Both the position numbers and the translations under genes were made by a program. From the NCBI GenBank assembly GCA_947463285.1, contig CANHTV010000245.1, positions 1-6,014 on the forward strand: DNA of 6,014 nucleotides. Direction: 5' to 3'. This document shows positions 1 to 5,178 of this stretch, one piece after another (the stretch's first letter is position 1; the number at the start of each line of letters is the position of its first letter). Under the pieces are notes generated by a model. That model did no database searches. It saw only the letters and a list, made by a program, of their open reading frames with translations, and was not told where the DNA came from. Source of the stretch: Verrucomicrobiaceae bacterium. Lineage in GTDB: Bacteria > Verrucomicrobiota > Verrucomicrobiia > Verrucomicrobiales > Verrucomicrobiaceae.

Positions 1-2
1 AA

Positions 3-497
3 CCCATCGCCGCTTCCGCCAAAGAGCATCCGCTGCCCGCGCCGCTCGATGCTCAAAGCTATGCCAAAGGCCGCCTCGGCGACATCGCGCAGGCGAAAAT
101 CATCCAAGGCTTCACGCTCGTGCCGTCGTGGAAACCTGCCGACGACGACAAGCAGCCGAACGGCAAAAAAATCGGCGTGCGCGAGGGCTTTGTGAACGTG
201 CCCGCGCTCGTCGGCACCGAGCCGGGCGCGGAGTTCGAGTTCAGCTTCGAAGGCACCGGCTGCGGTCTTTTCATCGCCTCCGGTCCCGATGCCGGCCAGA
301 TCGAGTTCAGCGTGGATGGCGGTCCACCTCGCACGCTCGACACGCTGACGCACTGGAGCAGCGGCCTGCATCTTCCCTGGGCCTTGATCCTCGACGACCA
401 GCTCAAACCCGGCCCGCACACCGCGAGAGTCCGCCTCGTCGCCTCGAAGACCTCATCCAAGACCGCGCTGCGGGTGTTTCATCTGCTGCTGAATTGA
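3..497 (+). CDS. C-terminal part of a probable SGNH/GDSL-type hydrolase (5' end outside the window)
   Basis: The frame is open from the first bases of the window to the TGA at 495-497, giving 164 residues with no start visible, so the gene begins upstream. The opening stretch (HPLPAPLDAQSYAKGRL) looks like the end of a catalytic domain. After it comes a beta-rich, all-extracytoplasmic-looking segment with EFEFSFEGTGCGLFIASGPD, IEFSVDGG and a WSSGLHLPWALILDD stretch, ending in a hydrophobic strand (LRVFHLLLN). This layout resembles the accessory beta-sandwich tail of secreted SGNH/GDSL esterases common in Verrucomicrobiota and Planctomycetota. That assignment rests on memory of the family. The catalytic Ser, Asp and His would lie upstream and cannot be checked. 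A GTG at 120 could start a shorter protein, but the open frame and matching composition before it argue against that. Nothing links it to the metal genes downstream. Confidence 0.7.
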   Translation, partial: PIAASAKEHPLPAPLDAQSYAKGRLGDIAQAKIIQGFTLVPSWKPADDDKQPNGKKIGVREGFVNVPALVGTEPGAEFEFSFEGTGCGLFIASGPDAGQIEFSVDGGPPRTLDTLTHWSSGLHLPWALILDDQLKPGPHTARVRLVASKTSSKTALRVFHLLLN

Positions 498-559
498 GAT
501 CGAAACTTTTTTTCGGCAAATGAGCGCATGGGTGGCGACGACTAGGTTGTAAGCCCCCC

Positions 560-945
560 ATGTCCCCGCCATCCGAACACGAGCGCCATGCCCAGTTTCT
601 CCGCCACTACGCGGAGAGCGAGGTCGCGTTGCACACCTTTGTGCGGTCGCTGGTGCCCACGTGGCAGATGGCTTCGGAGGTGATGCAGGATGTCATTCTT
701 GTGCTGTGGGAGAAGTTCGATGCGTCGGCAGTCGCGGGACCGGCATGTGTTTGATGATGACCTGGTGAACCAGCTCACCGCCTACACGAAAGGCACCCGC
801 ATGGATGAGCTGTCCACACGCCGCGGCAGACGCCGATGGCACTCAACTGCTCCACCGCATCCGGCAGGCCCTGCTGGAGTGTGTGGAGCACACACTCGCC
901 CGCACTCATCTCGGCCAAAACTGGCAAGCCAAGCCCAGCTTGTGA
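560..945 (+). pseudogene. Decayed ECF-like RNA polymerase sigma factor (several deletions and frameshifts)
   Basis: Starting at ATG 560, frame 2 gives an intact sigma region 2 beginning: HERHAQFLRHYAESEVALHT, FVRSLVPTW, then SEVMQDVILVLWEKFD. It then hits TGA near 752. The family sequence resumes in frame 3 at about 732 (RDRHVFDDDLVNQLTA) and joins directly to a region-4-like stretch (AYTKGTRMDELSTR). It shifts to frame 2 at 836 (TPMAL), then to frame 1 at 847 (LLHRIRQALLECVEHTLART), ending at TGA 943-945. Intact Verrucomicrobiota/Planctomycetota sigma factors of this type are about 170-180 residues. Here the stretch after FD (part of region 2) and the linker before region 4 are missing. The breaks are not one sequencing slip, because at least two internal deletions are needed to align it. 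Pieces in the right order on one strand point to a dead gene rather than to separate genes. No product is expected apart from a possible 64-residue fragment. Confidence 0.8.
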
Positions 946-982
946 AGGAACTCCAAGCTCAACTTATAAAATGGCGTTCATC

Positions 983-1011
983 AAAAAAAGGCGTCTGGTT
1001 GCCCAGACGCC
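983..1011 (-). terminator. Rho-independent terminator of the leftward unit
   Basis: A perfect 9-bp stem (GGCGTCTGG at 990-998 and CCAGACGCC at 1003-1011) encloses the four-base loop TTGC. On the minus strand the stem is followed at once by seven T residues (A-run at 983-989 on the plus strand). It lies 34 bases past the stop of the leftward lipoprotein gene, where an intrinsic terminator is expected. There is no T-run on the plus-strand side, so it should act on leftward transcripts only. Confidence 0.92.
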
Positions 1012-1044
1012 CTCAGTGTGTCACCAGTAATGAATCAGCCGGAA

Positions 1045-1344
1045 TCAATGCTGCTTGCAGTGGTTCAGGGTGCCGCCGCAGGAGCTGCACACATGCTTGG
1101 TTAGGCTGCCGGTCTTCAGCATGGCGATGGCCTGATTTTCGCAGTCTGGGCAGTCCATGCGGGATGCGTCACGCAGTGTGACGATCCCCTTGTTCCCAGG
1201 ACCGTATCCACTTGAGGGAGCCTGGAAGTGAATGGTGCGGCATTTGTCGCAGCTAACAGCCGCAGTAGGTGCGGAAGAGGATGACTGGCAGGAGCTGAGC
1301 AGCGCGGCGAGGCCGAGCATGGAGGTGAGGAGCAGTGTTTTCAT
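1045..1344 (-). CDS. Small cysteine-rich lipoprotein with three CxxC pairs, probable metal binding
   Basis: The 99-residue product begins MKTLLLTSMLGLAALLSSC, a lipoprotein signal peptide with lipobox LSSC and lipidated Cys19. The mature part has a Ser/Ala-rich spacer and three zinc-knuckle-like pairs, C32-DK-C35, C65-PD-C68 and C87-SS-C90, plus a terminal HCKQH (His96, Cys97). This pattern suggests a small zinc-ribbon-like or thiol metal-binding fold held at the envelope. Metal identity cannot be read from the sequence. The open frame extends upstream to 1467, but the upstream 41 residues lack a signal sequence and I see no reason to include them, so ATG 1344 is chosen for its signal peptide. 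The gene lies 125 bases past the sigma-factor stop, on the same strand, and just before the terminator. It may be the last gene of that operon or have its own promoter in the gap. I know of no named function. Confidence 0.88.
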   Translation of the reverse strand: MKTLLLTSMLGLAALLSSCQSSSSAPTAAVSCDKCRTIHFQAPSSGYGPGNKGIVTLRDASRMDCPDCENQAIAMLKTGSLTKHVCSSCGGTLNHCKQH

Positions 1345-1403
1345 AGGATGTGTTTTCGTTTGTGTTGGTTTTGGTTTCGAGGGCGGTTGCCCTTCATGAA
1401 CGA

Positions 1404-1465
1404 TCAACACCACGCGATCCCGAATCCCTGATGTAGCGCAGGATCTGCTCATCACCACGCAATCC
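1404..1465. repeat. Imperfect 17-base direct repeat in the gap between sigma factor and lipoprotein
   Basis: TCAACACCACGCGATCC (1404-1420) and TCATCACCACGCAATCC (1449-1465) match at 15 of 17 positions and start 45 bases apart, in the 125-base space upstream of the leftward lipoprotein gene. They could be binding sites for a regulator or sigma factor, or chance similarity. Nothing else in the gap looks like a strong housekeeping promoter. Confidence 0.3.
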
Positions 1466-1469
1466 ATGC

Positions 1470-2057
1470 TCAGTCCCGCCGAAGGTCCGCCAGCAGCTCT
1501 TTGAGCATCTGCCGCGCACGGTAGATGCGTGTCTCCACGGCTTTGATCGTGCAGCCGAGCGCCTGGGCGATCTCATGCTGACTCATTTCCTGATAGGTGA
1601 AGAGATGCAGCGCTTCCCGGAGATCGACTGGCAGGCTGGCGATGGCTTTTTCGATGCGGACTGTGGTTTCTTGCTGTTGCGCGGCCTCATCCGGGCTGGC
1701 CTCATGCCCTGGCAACTGCTGAAAGGTGGCGGTGCAGTCTTCGACGGAGACCGTGGGATGCCGTGTGCGCCAGCGGGCATGATTGCGCCCTAGATTGGCG
1801 GCGATGCGAAAGAGATAGGTCGGAAAGGCGGCGGCGGGCTGGTAGCGGGCGCGGCTTTGATAGAGCCGCACAAAGGTTTCCTGCGCGAGATCAGCGGCAG
1901 CTTCGGCACTGCCGGTCATGCGGTAGAGGAAGGCGGCGACCTTGTCCTTCCAGCGGTGCATGATGCCGTTGAGCGCGAGGTCATCGCCATCGGCGAGGCG
2001 TTTCATCGCTTCGATGTCGGCATCAGGCAGGGTTGCTAGCGGTTCGGCGGCGCTCAT
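1470..2057 (-). CDS. ECF-type RNA polymerase sigma factor (CnrH/RpoE-like)
   Basis: The 195-residue protein has the usual ECF length and two-domain layout. Region 2 spans roughly residues 28-97, with FLYRMTGSAEAAADLAQETF covering the core-binding helix and TYLFRIAANLGRNHARW covering the -10 recognition part. A variable acidic/Gln linker (about 100-132) leads to region 4 at about 133-187, with LPVDLREALHLFTYQEMSQ and the helix-turn-helix HEIAQALGCTIKAVETRIYR. ATG 2057 is chosen because it overlaps the stop of the gene before it (ATGA), a sign of translational coupling; a longer reading would run deep into that gene. Encoded after an anti-sigma-like protein and a CnrX-like sensor, it is most likely held inactive at the membrane and released on metal exposure. 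By analogy with other ECF systems, its targets probably include its own operon and the divergent oxidase gene; this is inference. The family call is firm, the metal specificity is not. Confidence 0.93.
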   Translation of the reverse strand: MSAAEPLATLPDADIEAMKRLADGDDLALNGIMHRWKDKVAAFLYRMTGSAEAAADLAQETFVRLYQSRARYQPAAAFPTYLFRIAANLGRNHARWRTRHPTVSVEDCTATFQQLPGHEASPDEAAQQQETTVRIEKAIASLPVDLREALHLFTYQEMSQHEIAQALGCTIKAVETRIYRARQMLKELLADLRRD

Positions 2058-2548
2058 GGTCGGGGCCGGTTGCTGGCGGCGTCTTTGCCCGGAATGCCCA
2101 GCGTGTAGGGCACCATGAGATCGAGATACTTCCGGGATTGATCGGGCCGCAGGCAGGCGGCGGTTTGATAGACATGCTCCAGCAAGGCTTGCTGACACTC
2201 CACGGTCAGTTTGGCACGCTCCTCGATGGCCGTGCGCATGGCAGCATCCATTGTGGGGTTGCGACCACTGAGCGCGAGGATGTCCTCATTGGAAAGATAG
2301 ACACGGTGGCAGAGGTCTTCGCACTTGGGCAGGTAGGCCAGATGCAGCGCCTTCACCTTTTGCATTTGTTCGGTATCCAGCCGCAGCCAGGTTTGCAGCC
2401 AGTGCAGTTCCGGTAGCAGGCTGCCATTCACCTTCGGGATCGCTTTGGAGGTAAGAGGCTCTCTGGAGGTGAGCATCAACTGCGAGCAGACAAACATGCA
2501 AAGGCCAGCCAGCAAGGCACCAGCGAGGATGAAAAGTCCACGTTTCAT
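2054..2548 (-). CDS. Membrane-anchored periplasmic metal sensor (CnrX/Metal_resist-like)
   Basis: The 164-residue protein starts with MKRG and one uncleaved-looking hydrophobic helix (residues 4-26), followed by a mostly helical periplasmic part. LRLDTEQMQKVKALHLAYLP (55-74) and LRPDQSRKYLDLMVP (133-147) resemble the paired helices of the Spy/CpxP/CnrX/ZraP-type 'heavy-metal resistance' fold. Candidate ligands are His49, His69, the CEDLCH cluster (Cys76, Cys80, His81), Cys118 and His125. The Cys ligands differ from the His/Glu/Met set of CnrX and would suit a soft metal such as Cu(I). It sits between the anti-sigma-like gene and the sigma gene with ATGA overlaps on both sides, the same order as cnrYXH. 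Its probable job is to sense envelope metal and pass the signal to the anti-sigma partner. A general envelope-stress role like CpxP is the main alternative. Confidence 0.8.
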   Translation of the reverse strand: MKRGLFILAGALLAGLCMFVCSQLMLTSREPLTSKAIPKVNGSLLPELHWLQTWLRLDTEQMQKVKALHLAYLPKCEDLCHRVYLSNEDILALSGRNPTMDAAMRTAIEERAKLTVECQQALLEHVYQTAACLRPDQSRKYLDLMVPYTLGIPGKDAASNRPRP

Positions 2549-2868
2549 GGTTCCTCCTCCGAGTGGGCACGCACCAGCGGGTTGACGGTTTCCAGGTAGG
2601 CGAGTTCACCGCCTTCGGTTTGTGACTTTTTGAGCATCACCACACCCGTTCCGGCACCTGCTGCGCCAAAGAGAGCGATGGTGGCAAAAGCCACCGCAGG
2701 GCGGCCTAGAGAGATGAGCAAGCGCCGCACCACTTCAGCCAACATGGAGGGCACGCTGCGCACTTCATCCGCCTCGATCCGTGACCACACTTCCCGCTCA
2801 AAGGCGGAAGGTAGCGGCATACTGGCGGGGTGCTGGCGCAGCAGGCGGTGGAGTTCTTCGTCGTTCAT
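2545..2868 (-). CDS. Small single-pass membrane protein, probable anti-sigma factor (CnrY-like role)
   Basis: The 107-residue product has a charged N-terminal cytoplasmic part (EELHRLLRQHP, SAFEREVWSRIEADE, residues 4-35), one hydrophobic segment at about 57-79 (PAVAFATIALFGAAGAGTGV) and a short acidic C-terminal tail likely in the periplasm (LETVNPLVRAHSEEEP). This size and topology match small anti-sigma factors such as CnrY, and the first 35 residues would be the sigma-binding segment. I see no zinc-type HxxxCxxC motif, so it is not a ZAS-domain anti-sigma factor. The role is assigned from topology and position, as first gene before a CnrX-like sensor and an ECF sigma factor, more than from sequence likeness. 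It overlaps the next gene by ATGA, so the three should be made in step. The start at 2868 has no good ribosome-binding site on its own strand. Confidence 0.78.
   Translation of the reverse strand: MNDEELHRLLRQHPASMPLPSAFEREVWSRIEADEVRSVPSMLAEVVRRLLISLGRPAVAFATIALFGAAGAGTGVVMLKKSQTEGGELAYLETVNPLVRAHSEEEP
2553..2560 (-). promoter_or_regulatory. Strong Shine-Dalgarno for the CnrX-like gene
   Basis: The minus strand reads GGAGGAGG followed by AACC and ATG at 2548. The site lies within the last codons of the upstream anti-sigma-like gene (the Glu-Glu-Glu-Pro end). It fixes the ATG 2548 start and is the clearest ribosome-binding site in the window; most other genes here have little or none. Confidence 0.75.
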
Positions 2869-2906
2869 AAGGAGGCGTTGTTGAGGGTTTAAACACCGGA
2901 GGCGGC

Positions 2907-2935
2907 ATTATCCCGCATTTTTTCCACTTGGCGAA
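2907..2935 (-). promoter_or_regulatory. Candidate housekeeping-type promoter for the leftward sigma operon
   Basis: On the minus strand TTCGCC (plus 2930-2935) and GATAAT (plus 2907-2912) are 17 bases apart. The -10 box matches TATAAT at five of six bases; the -35 box is poor (three of six). Transcription would start near 2900, giving a leader of about 31 bases before ATG 2868. The prediction rests on spacing and the -10 box only, and an ECF-type promoter in the same region is equally possible. Confidence 0.4.
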
Positions 2936-2938
2936 AAA

Positions 2939-2957
2939 TCTGCGGGGTTCTGCGGGG
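2939..2957 (+). repeat. Tandem TCTGCGGGG repeat, 10-base period
   Basis: TCTGCGGGG occurs at 2939-2947 and again at 2949-2957, separated by one T, so both copies lie on the same face of the helix just upstream of the oxidase start. This spacing suits a dimeric activator or a slipped duplication. No promoter boxes of housekeeping type are apparent on the plus strand here. Confidence 0.35.
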
Positions 2958-2975
2958 ACCGGTGTTTCTCGTATC

Positions 2976-5126
2976 ATGTCCGCATGGCGTCTCTTCATCA
3001 CCTTCTTAGCCCTCAGTGCCACGACCGCTGCGGCCTGCGATACCTGCGGCAAAAATGCCCAGCCCGCTCCCGGCCAGCGAGTCGTCGAATACGACCTGCA
3101 CATCGACGAGCACACGCAAAGCCCCGCTGGCAGGCCCGTCCGCGTGCTCGCCATCAATGGCAGCATCCCCGGACCTGTGCTGCGCTTCCGTGAGGGCGAC
3201 TTCGCCCGCATCCGTGTCCACAACGACCTCAAGAACGAAGAAACCTCCACGCACTGGCACGGCCTGCTGCTGCCCAACAAGGAAGACGGCGTGCCGCATG
3301 TCACCACACCGCCGATCAAGCCGGGCACCACCCACACCTTCCAGTTCACCCTGCGGCACAGCGGCACCTACTGGTTTCATTCTCACACCCATTTGCAGGA
3401 GCAGAGCGGCGTGTATGGCGGCATCGTCGTCGAGCCACGCGGAGGCGAGCCGGTCAAGGCTGACCGCGAACAGGTTCTCATCCTCTCCGATTGGACAGAC
3501 ACCGATCCCATGGAGGCCATGCGCATGCTCATGCGTGGCAGTGATTATTTTGGTCTCATGCGTCGGAACTCGCAGTCCATCCTCGGCGCATGGAAGCGCG
3601 GAAATTTGAAGGACTACTTCCGCCGCGAGTGGGACCGCATGATGCCCATGGATGTGTCCGACGTGGGCTACCACGCCTTCCTCATCAATGGACAGCGCCA
3701 GACCCGCATCGAAGGCCGTCCCGGTGAAAAAGTGCGCCTGCGCATCATCAATGCCTCCGCTGCCAGTTACTACCACCTCAGCTCCTCCGCCGGGCCGCTC
3801 ACCATCATCGCAGCGGACGGCCCGCCCGTGCAGCCGGTGAGCGTGCCGATGTTCCTCATGGGCATCGCCGAGACCTACGACCTGCTTTTGACGATTCCGA
3901 AAAGCGGCCAACACGAGCTGCGCTTCACCACGCAGGACGGCAGCGGCCACAGCAGCGCCCTTTTTGGCAAAGGCGAACCACATCCCGCGCCCGTGCCGCC
4001 CCGACCCAATCTTTATCAAATGGACGAGATGCTCAATCTCGCCCTCGAAGAGCAAGAAGACGACCCGCGTGCCTCGCTGAAGCTCTCTCGCCCCGGATCG
4101 CCCTATCGCCTGCTCAAAGCTATTGAAGACACCTCTTTACCCAAAAATCTCCCACGTCGAAAAATCACCCTCCACCTCACTGGCGACATGAATCGCTACA
4201 TCTGGAGCTTTGACGGCAAAACCATGGCCCAGCAGCCCTATGTCCTCATCAAAAAGGGCGAGATCATCGAGCTGGAGCTGGTGAACGACAGCATGATGCA
4301 CCACCCCATTCATCTGCACGGACACTTCTTTCGCCTGCTCATGGGGAACGGTGCCCGCTCACCGCTGAAGCACACCGTCGATGTGCCTCCGATGAGCACG
4401 CGCACCGTCGAGTTTGAGGCCAATGAAGCGCACGACTGGATGTTTCACTGCCACATCCTCTACCACATGATGAGCGGCATGGCCCGCGTCTTCCGGTATG
4501 AGGATGAAGTAGGCGCAAACGCCAGTTTGCGGCCCGATGCTCTCCAACACGCCGATTCCCGCAGTCTGGCGACTGCGCCTACGCCAGCCGATCAAACCCT
4601 CACACACGCCTCCGGCCTCGGCGAGCACCAGCACGACATGAGCTACCTCTGGGGCGCTGCCAGCATCCAGTCCAACATGAGCGAGGGCCTGCTCACCTGG
4701 ATGAATCCGAAGAACGACCTCCAGCTCGCTTGGGAAGTCGGCTGGGAGCGCGTGGACGAGCCGCAATACGAGATCGACCTCCTCTACCAGCGCTACTTCA
4801 ACATGAACTTCCAAGCCTTCGCCGGCTACCGCCTCACCAACGATGCGGATGCCAAAGATCGCGGCCTCATCGGCATCAATTACCGCCTCCCGCTCATGGC
4901 CTGGCTCAATGTCAGCCTCGATACGGAAGGCGATGCCCGCTTCACCCTCGCCAAGCGCTTCCAGCTCACCCCGCGTCTCGGCGTCTGGGGAGATGTCTTC
5001 TACGATACCGGCACCCGCTGGGAATGGAGCGCTGGAGCCGACTACACCCTCACCCGCCACGCCTCCCTCACCGCCAGCTACCATAGCGACTACGGCCTCG
5101 GCGCTGGCGTGCTCATCCGCTTTTGA
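2976..5126 (+). CDS. copA: CopA-type multicopper oxidase fused to a C-terminal CopB-like outer-membrane beta-barrel
   Basis: The 716-residue protein starts at ATG 2976, chosen because MSAWRLFITFLALSATTAAA is a Sec-type signal peptide; an in-frame ATG at 2928 would bury it. Three cupredoxin domains fill about 35-510. All copper ligands are present: HWH (His93, His95), HSH (His135, His137), HPIHLHGH (His443, His446, His448), and HCHILYHMMSGM with His491, Cys492, His493, His497 and axial Met502. The FLINGQ, AADG and AETYDLLL stretches of the middle domain are CopA-like. Such enzymes oxidise Cu(I) in the periplasm. After a linker (about 503-555, ending in EHQHDM), residues about 580-716 form roughly ten amphipathic strands rich in Trp/Tyr and end in LIRF, a terminal Phe typical of outer-membrane barrels and reminiscent of CopB. 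CopA and CopB are normally separate genes. The usual Tat twin-arginine motif is absent, and a CDTC pair follows the signal peptide. The barrel call is less sure than the oxidase call. Confidence 0.93.
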   Translation: MSAWRLFITFLALSATTAAACDTCGKNAQPAPGQRVVEYDLHIDEHTQSPAGRPVRVLAINGSIPGPVLRFREGDFARIRVHNDLKNEETSTHWHGLLLPNKEDGVPHVTTPPIKPGTTHTFQFTLRHSGTYWFHSHTHLQEQSGVYGGIVVEPRGGEPVKADREQVLILSDWTDTDPMEAMRMLMRGSDYFGLMRRNSQSILGAWKRGNLKDYFRREWDRMMPMDVSDVGYHAFLINGQRQTRIEGRPGEKVRLRIINASAASYYHLSSSAGPLTIIAADGPPVQPVSVPMFLMGIAETYDLLLTIPKSGQHELRFTTQDGSGHSSALFGKGEPHPAPVPPRPNLYQMDEMLNLALEEQEDDPRASLKLSRPGSPYRLLKAIEDTSLPKNLPRRKITLHLTGDMNRYIWSFDGKTMAQQPYVLIKKGEIIELELVNDSMMHHPIHLHGHFFRLLMGNGARSPLKHTVDVPPMSTRTVEFEANEAHDWMFHCHILYHMMSGMARVFRYEDEVGANASLRPDALQHADSRSLATAPTPADQTLTHASGLGEHQHDMSYLWGAASIQSNMSEGLLTWMNPKNDLQLAWEVGWERVDEPQYEIDLLYQRYFNMNFQAFAGYRLTNDADAKDRGLIGINYRLPLMAWLNVSLDTEGDARFTLAKRFQLTPRLGVWGDVFYDTGTRWEWSAGADYTLTRHASLTASYHSDYGLGAGVLIRF
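4509..4582. repeat. REP/BIME-like double hairpin inside the oxidase-barrel linker
   Basis: Two 24-base units face each other at 4509-4532 and 4559-4582 and are reverse complements at 20 of 24 positions. Unit 1 begins GTAG and folds as CGCAAAC-GCCA-GTTTGCG (4514-4531). Unit 2 folds as CGCAGTC-TGGC-GACTGCG (4560-4577) and ends CTAC. The four differences are compensatory: AA pairs with TT in one unit and GT with AC in the other, so both hairpins stay perfect. A GTAG foot plus a short palindrome, in head-to-head pairs, is the layout of REP sequences and BIMEs moved by RAYT transposases. Here the element is read through in frame and encodes residues 512-536 of the fusion protein. Confidence 0.75.
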
Positions 5127-5178
5127 GAGCCATCACGCACTCAGAAAACCCAACACAAACCGCAACCCATCCACTGAA

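Larger units (their letters stand above)
2891..2967. repeat. 9-base inverted repeat pair in the divergent control region
   Basis: AAACACCGG at 2891-2899 and CCGGTGTTT at 2959-2967 are exact reverse complements, one near each divergent start codon. Read in its own direction of transcription, each gene therefore has CCGGTGTTT upstream: 22 bases before ATG 2868 on the left and 8 bases before ATG 2976 on the right. A shared operator or promoter element is plausible. A 9-base match in 107 bases is suggestive but not proof. Confidence 0.4.

Noticed and set aside
690..1181. 163-residue plus-strand open frame running from the sigma remnant through the terminator
   Set aside because: Only its residues about 14-45 resemble a sigma factor. 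It then runs through the terminator hairpin and antisense to the lipoprotein gene, so it is a by-product of the frameshifted pseudogene.
1380..1393. Small hairpin AGGGC-GGTT-GCCCT between the sigma factor and lipoprotein genes
   Set aside because: The stem is only 5 bp and no T-run follows on either strand, so it is not supported as a terminator.
2869..2875. AAGGAGG on the plus strand just before the divergent region
   Set aside because: It looks like a ribosome-binding site, but the only plus-strand start after it (TTG at 2878) meets a stop within a few codons. It is the complement of the leader of the leftward gene.
3006..4055. Long 349-residue open frame on the minus strand inside the oxidase gene
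   Set aside because: It lies opposite an oxidase with complete copper motifs, and its His/Val/Ala/Gly-rich low-complexity composition is what the antisense of GC-rich codons gives. No domain or start signal supports it.
4359..5084. 241-residue minus-strand open frame opposite the barrel domain
   Set aside because: It is an antisense shadow with Glu/Ala/Gly/Val-rich composition, while the plus strand has a coherent beta-strand pattern and C-terminal Phe.
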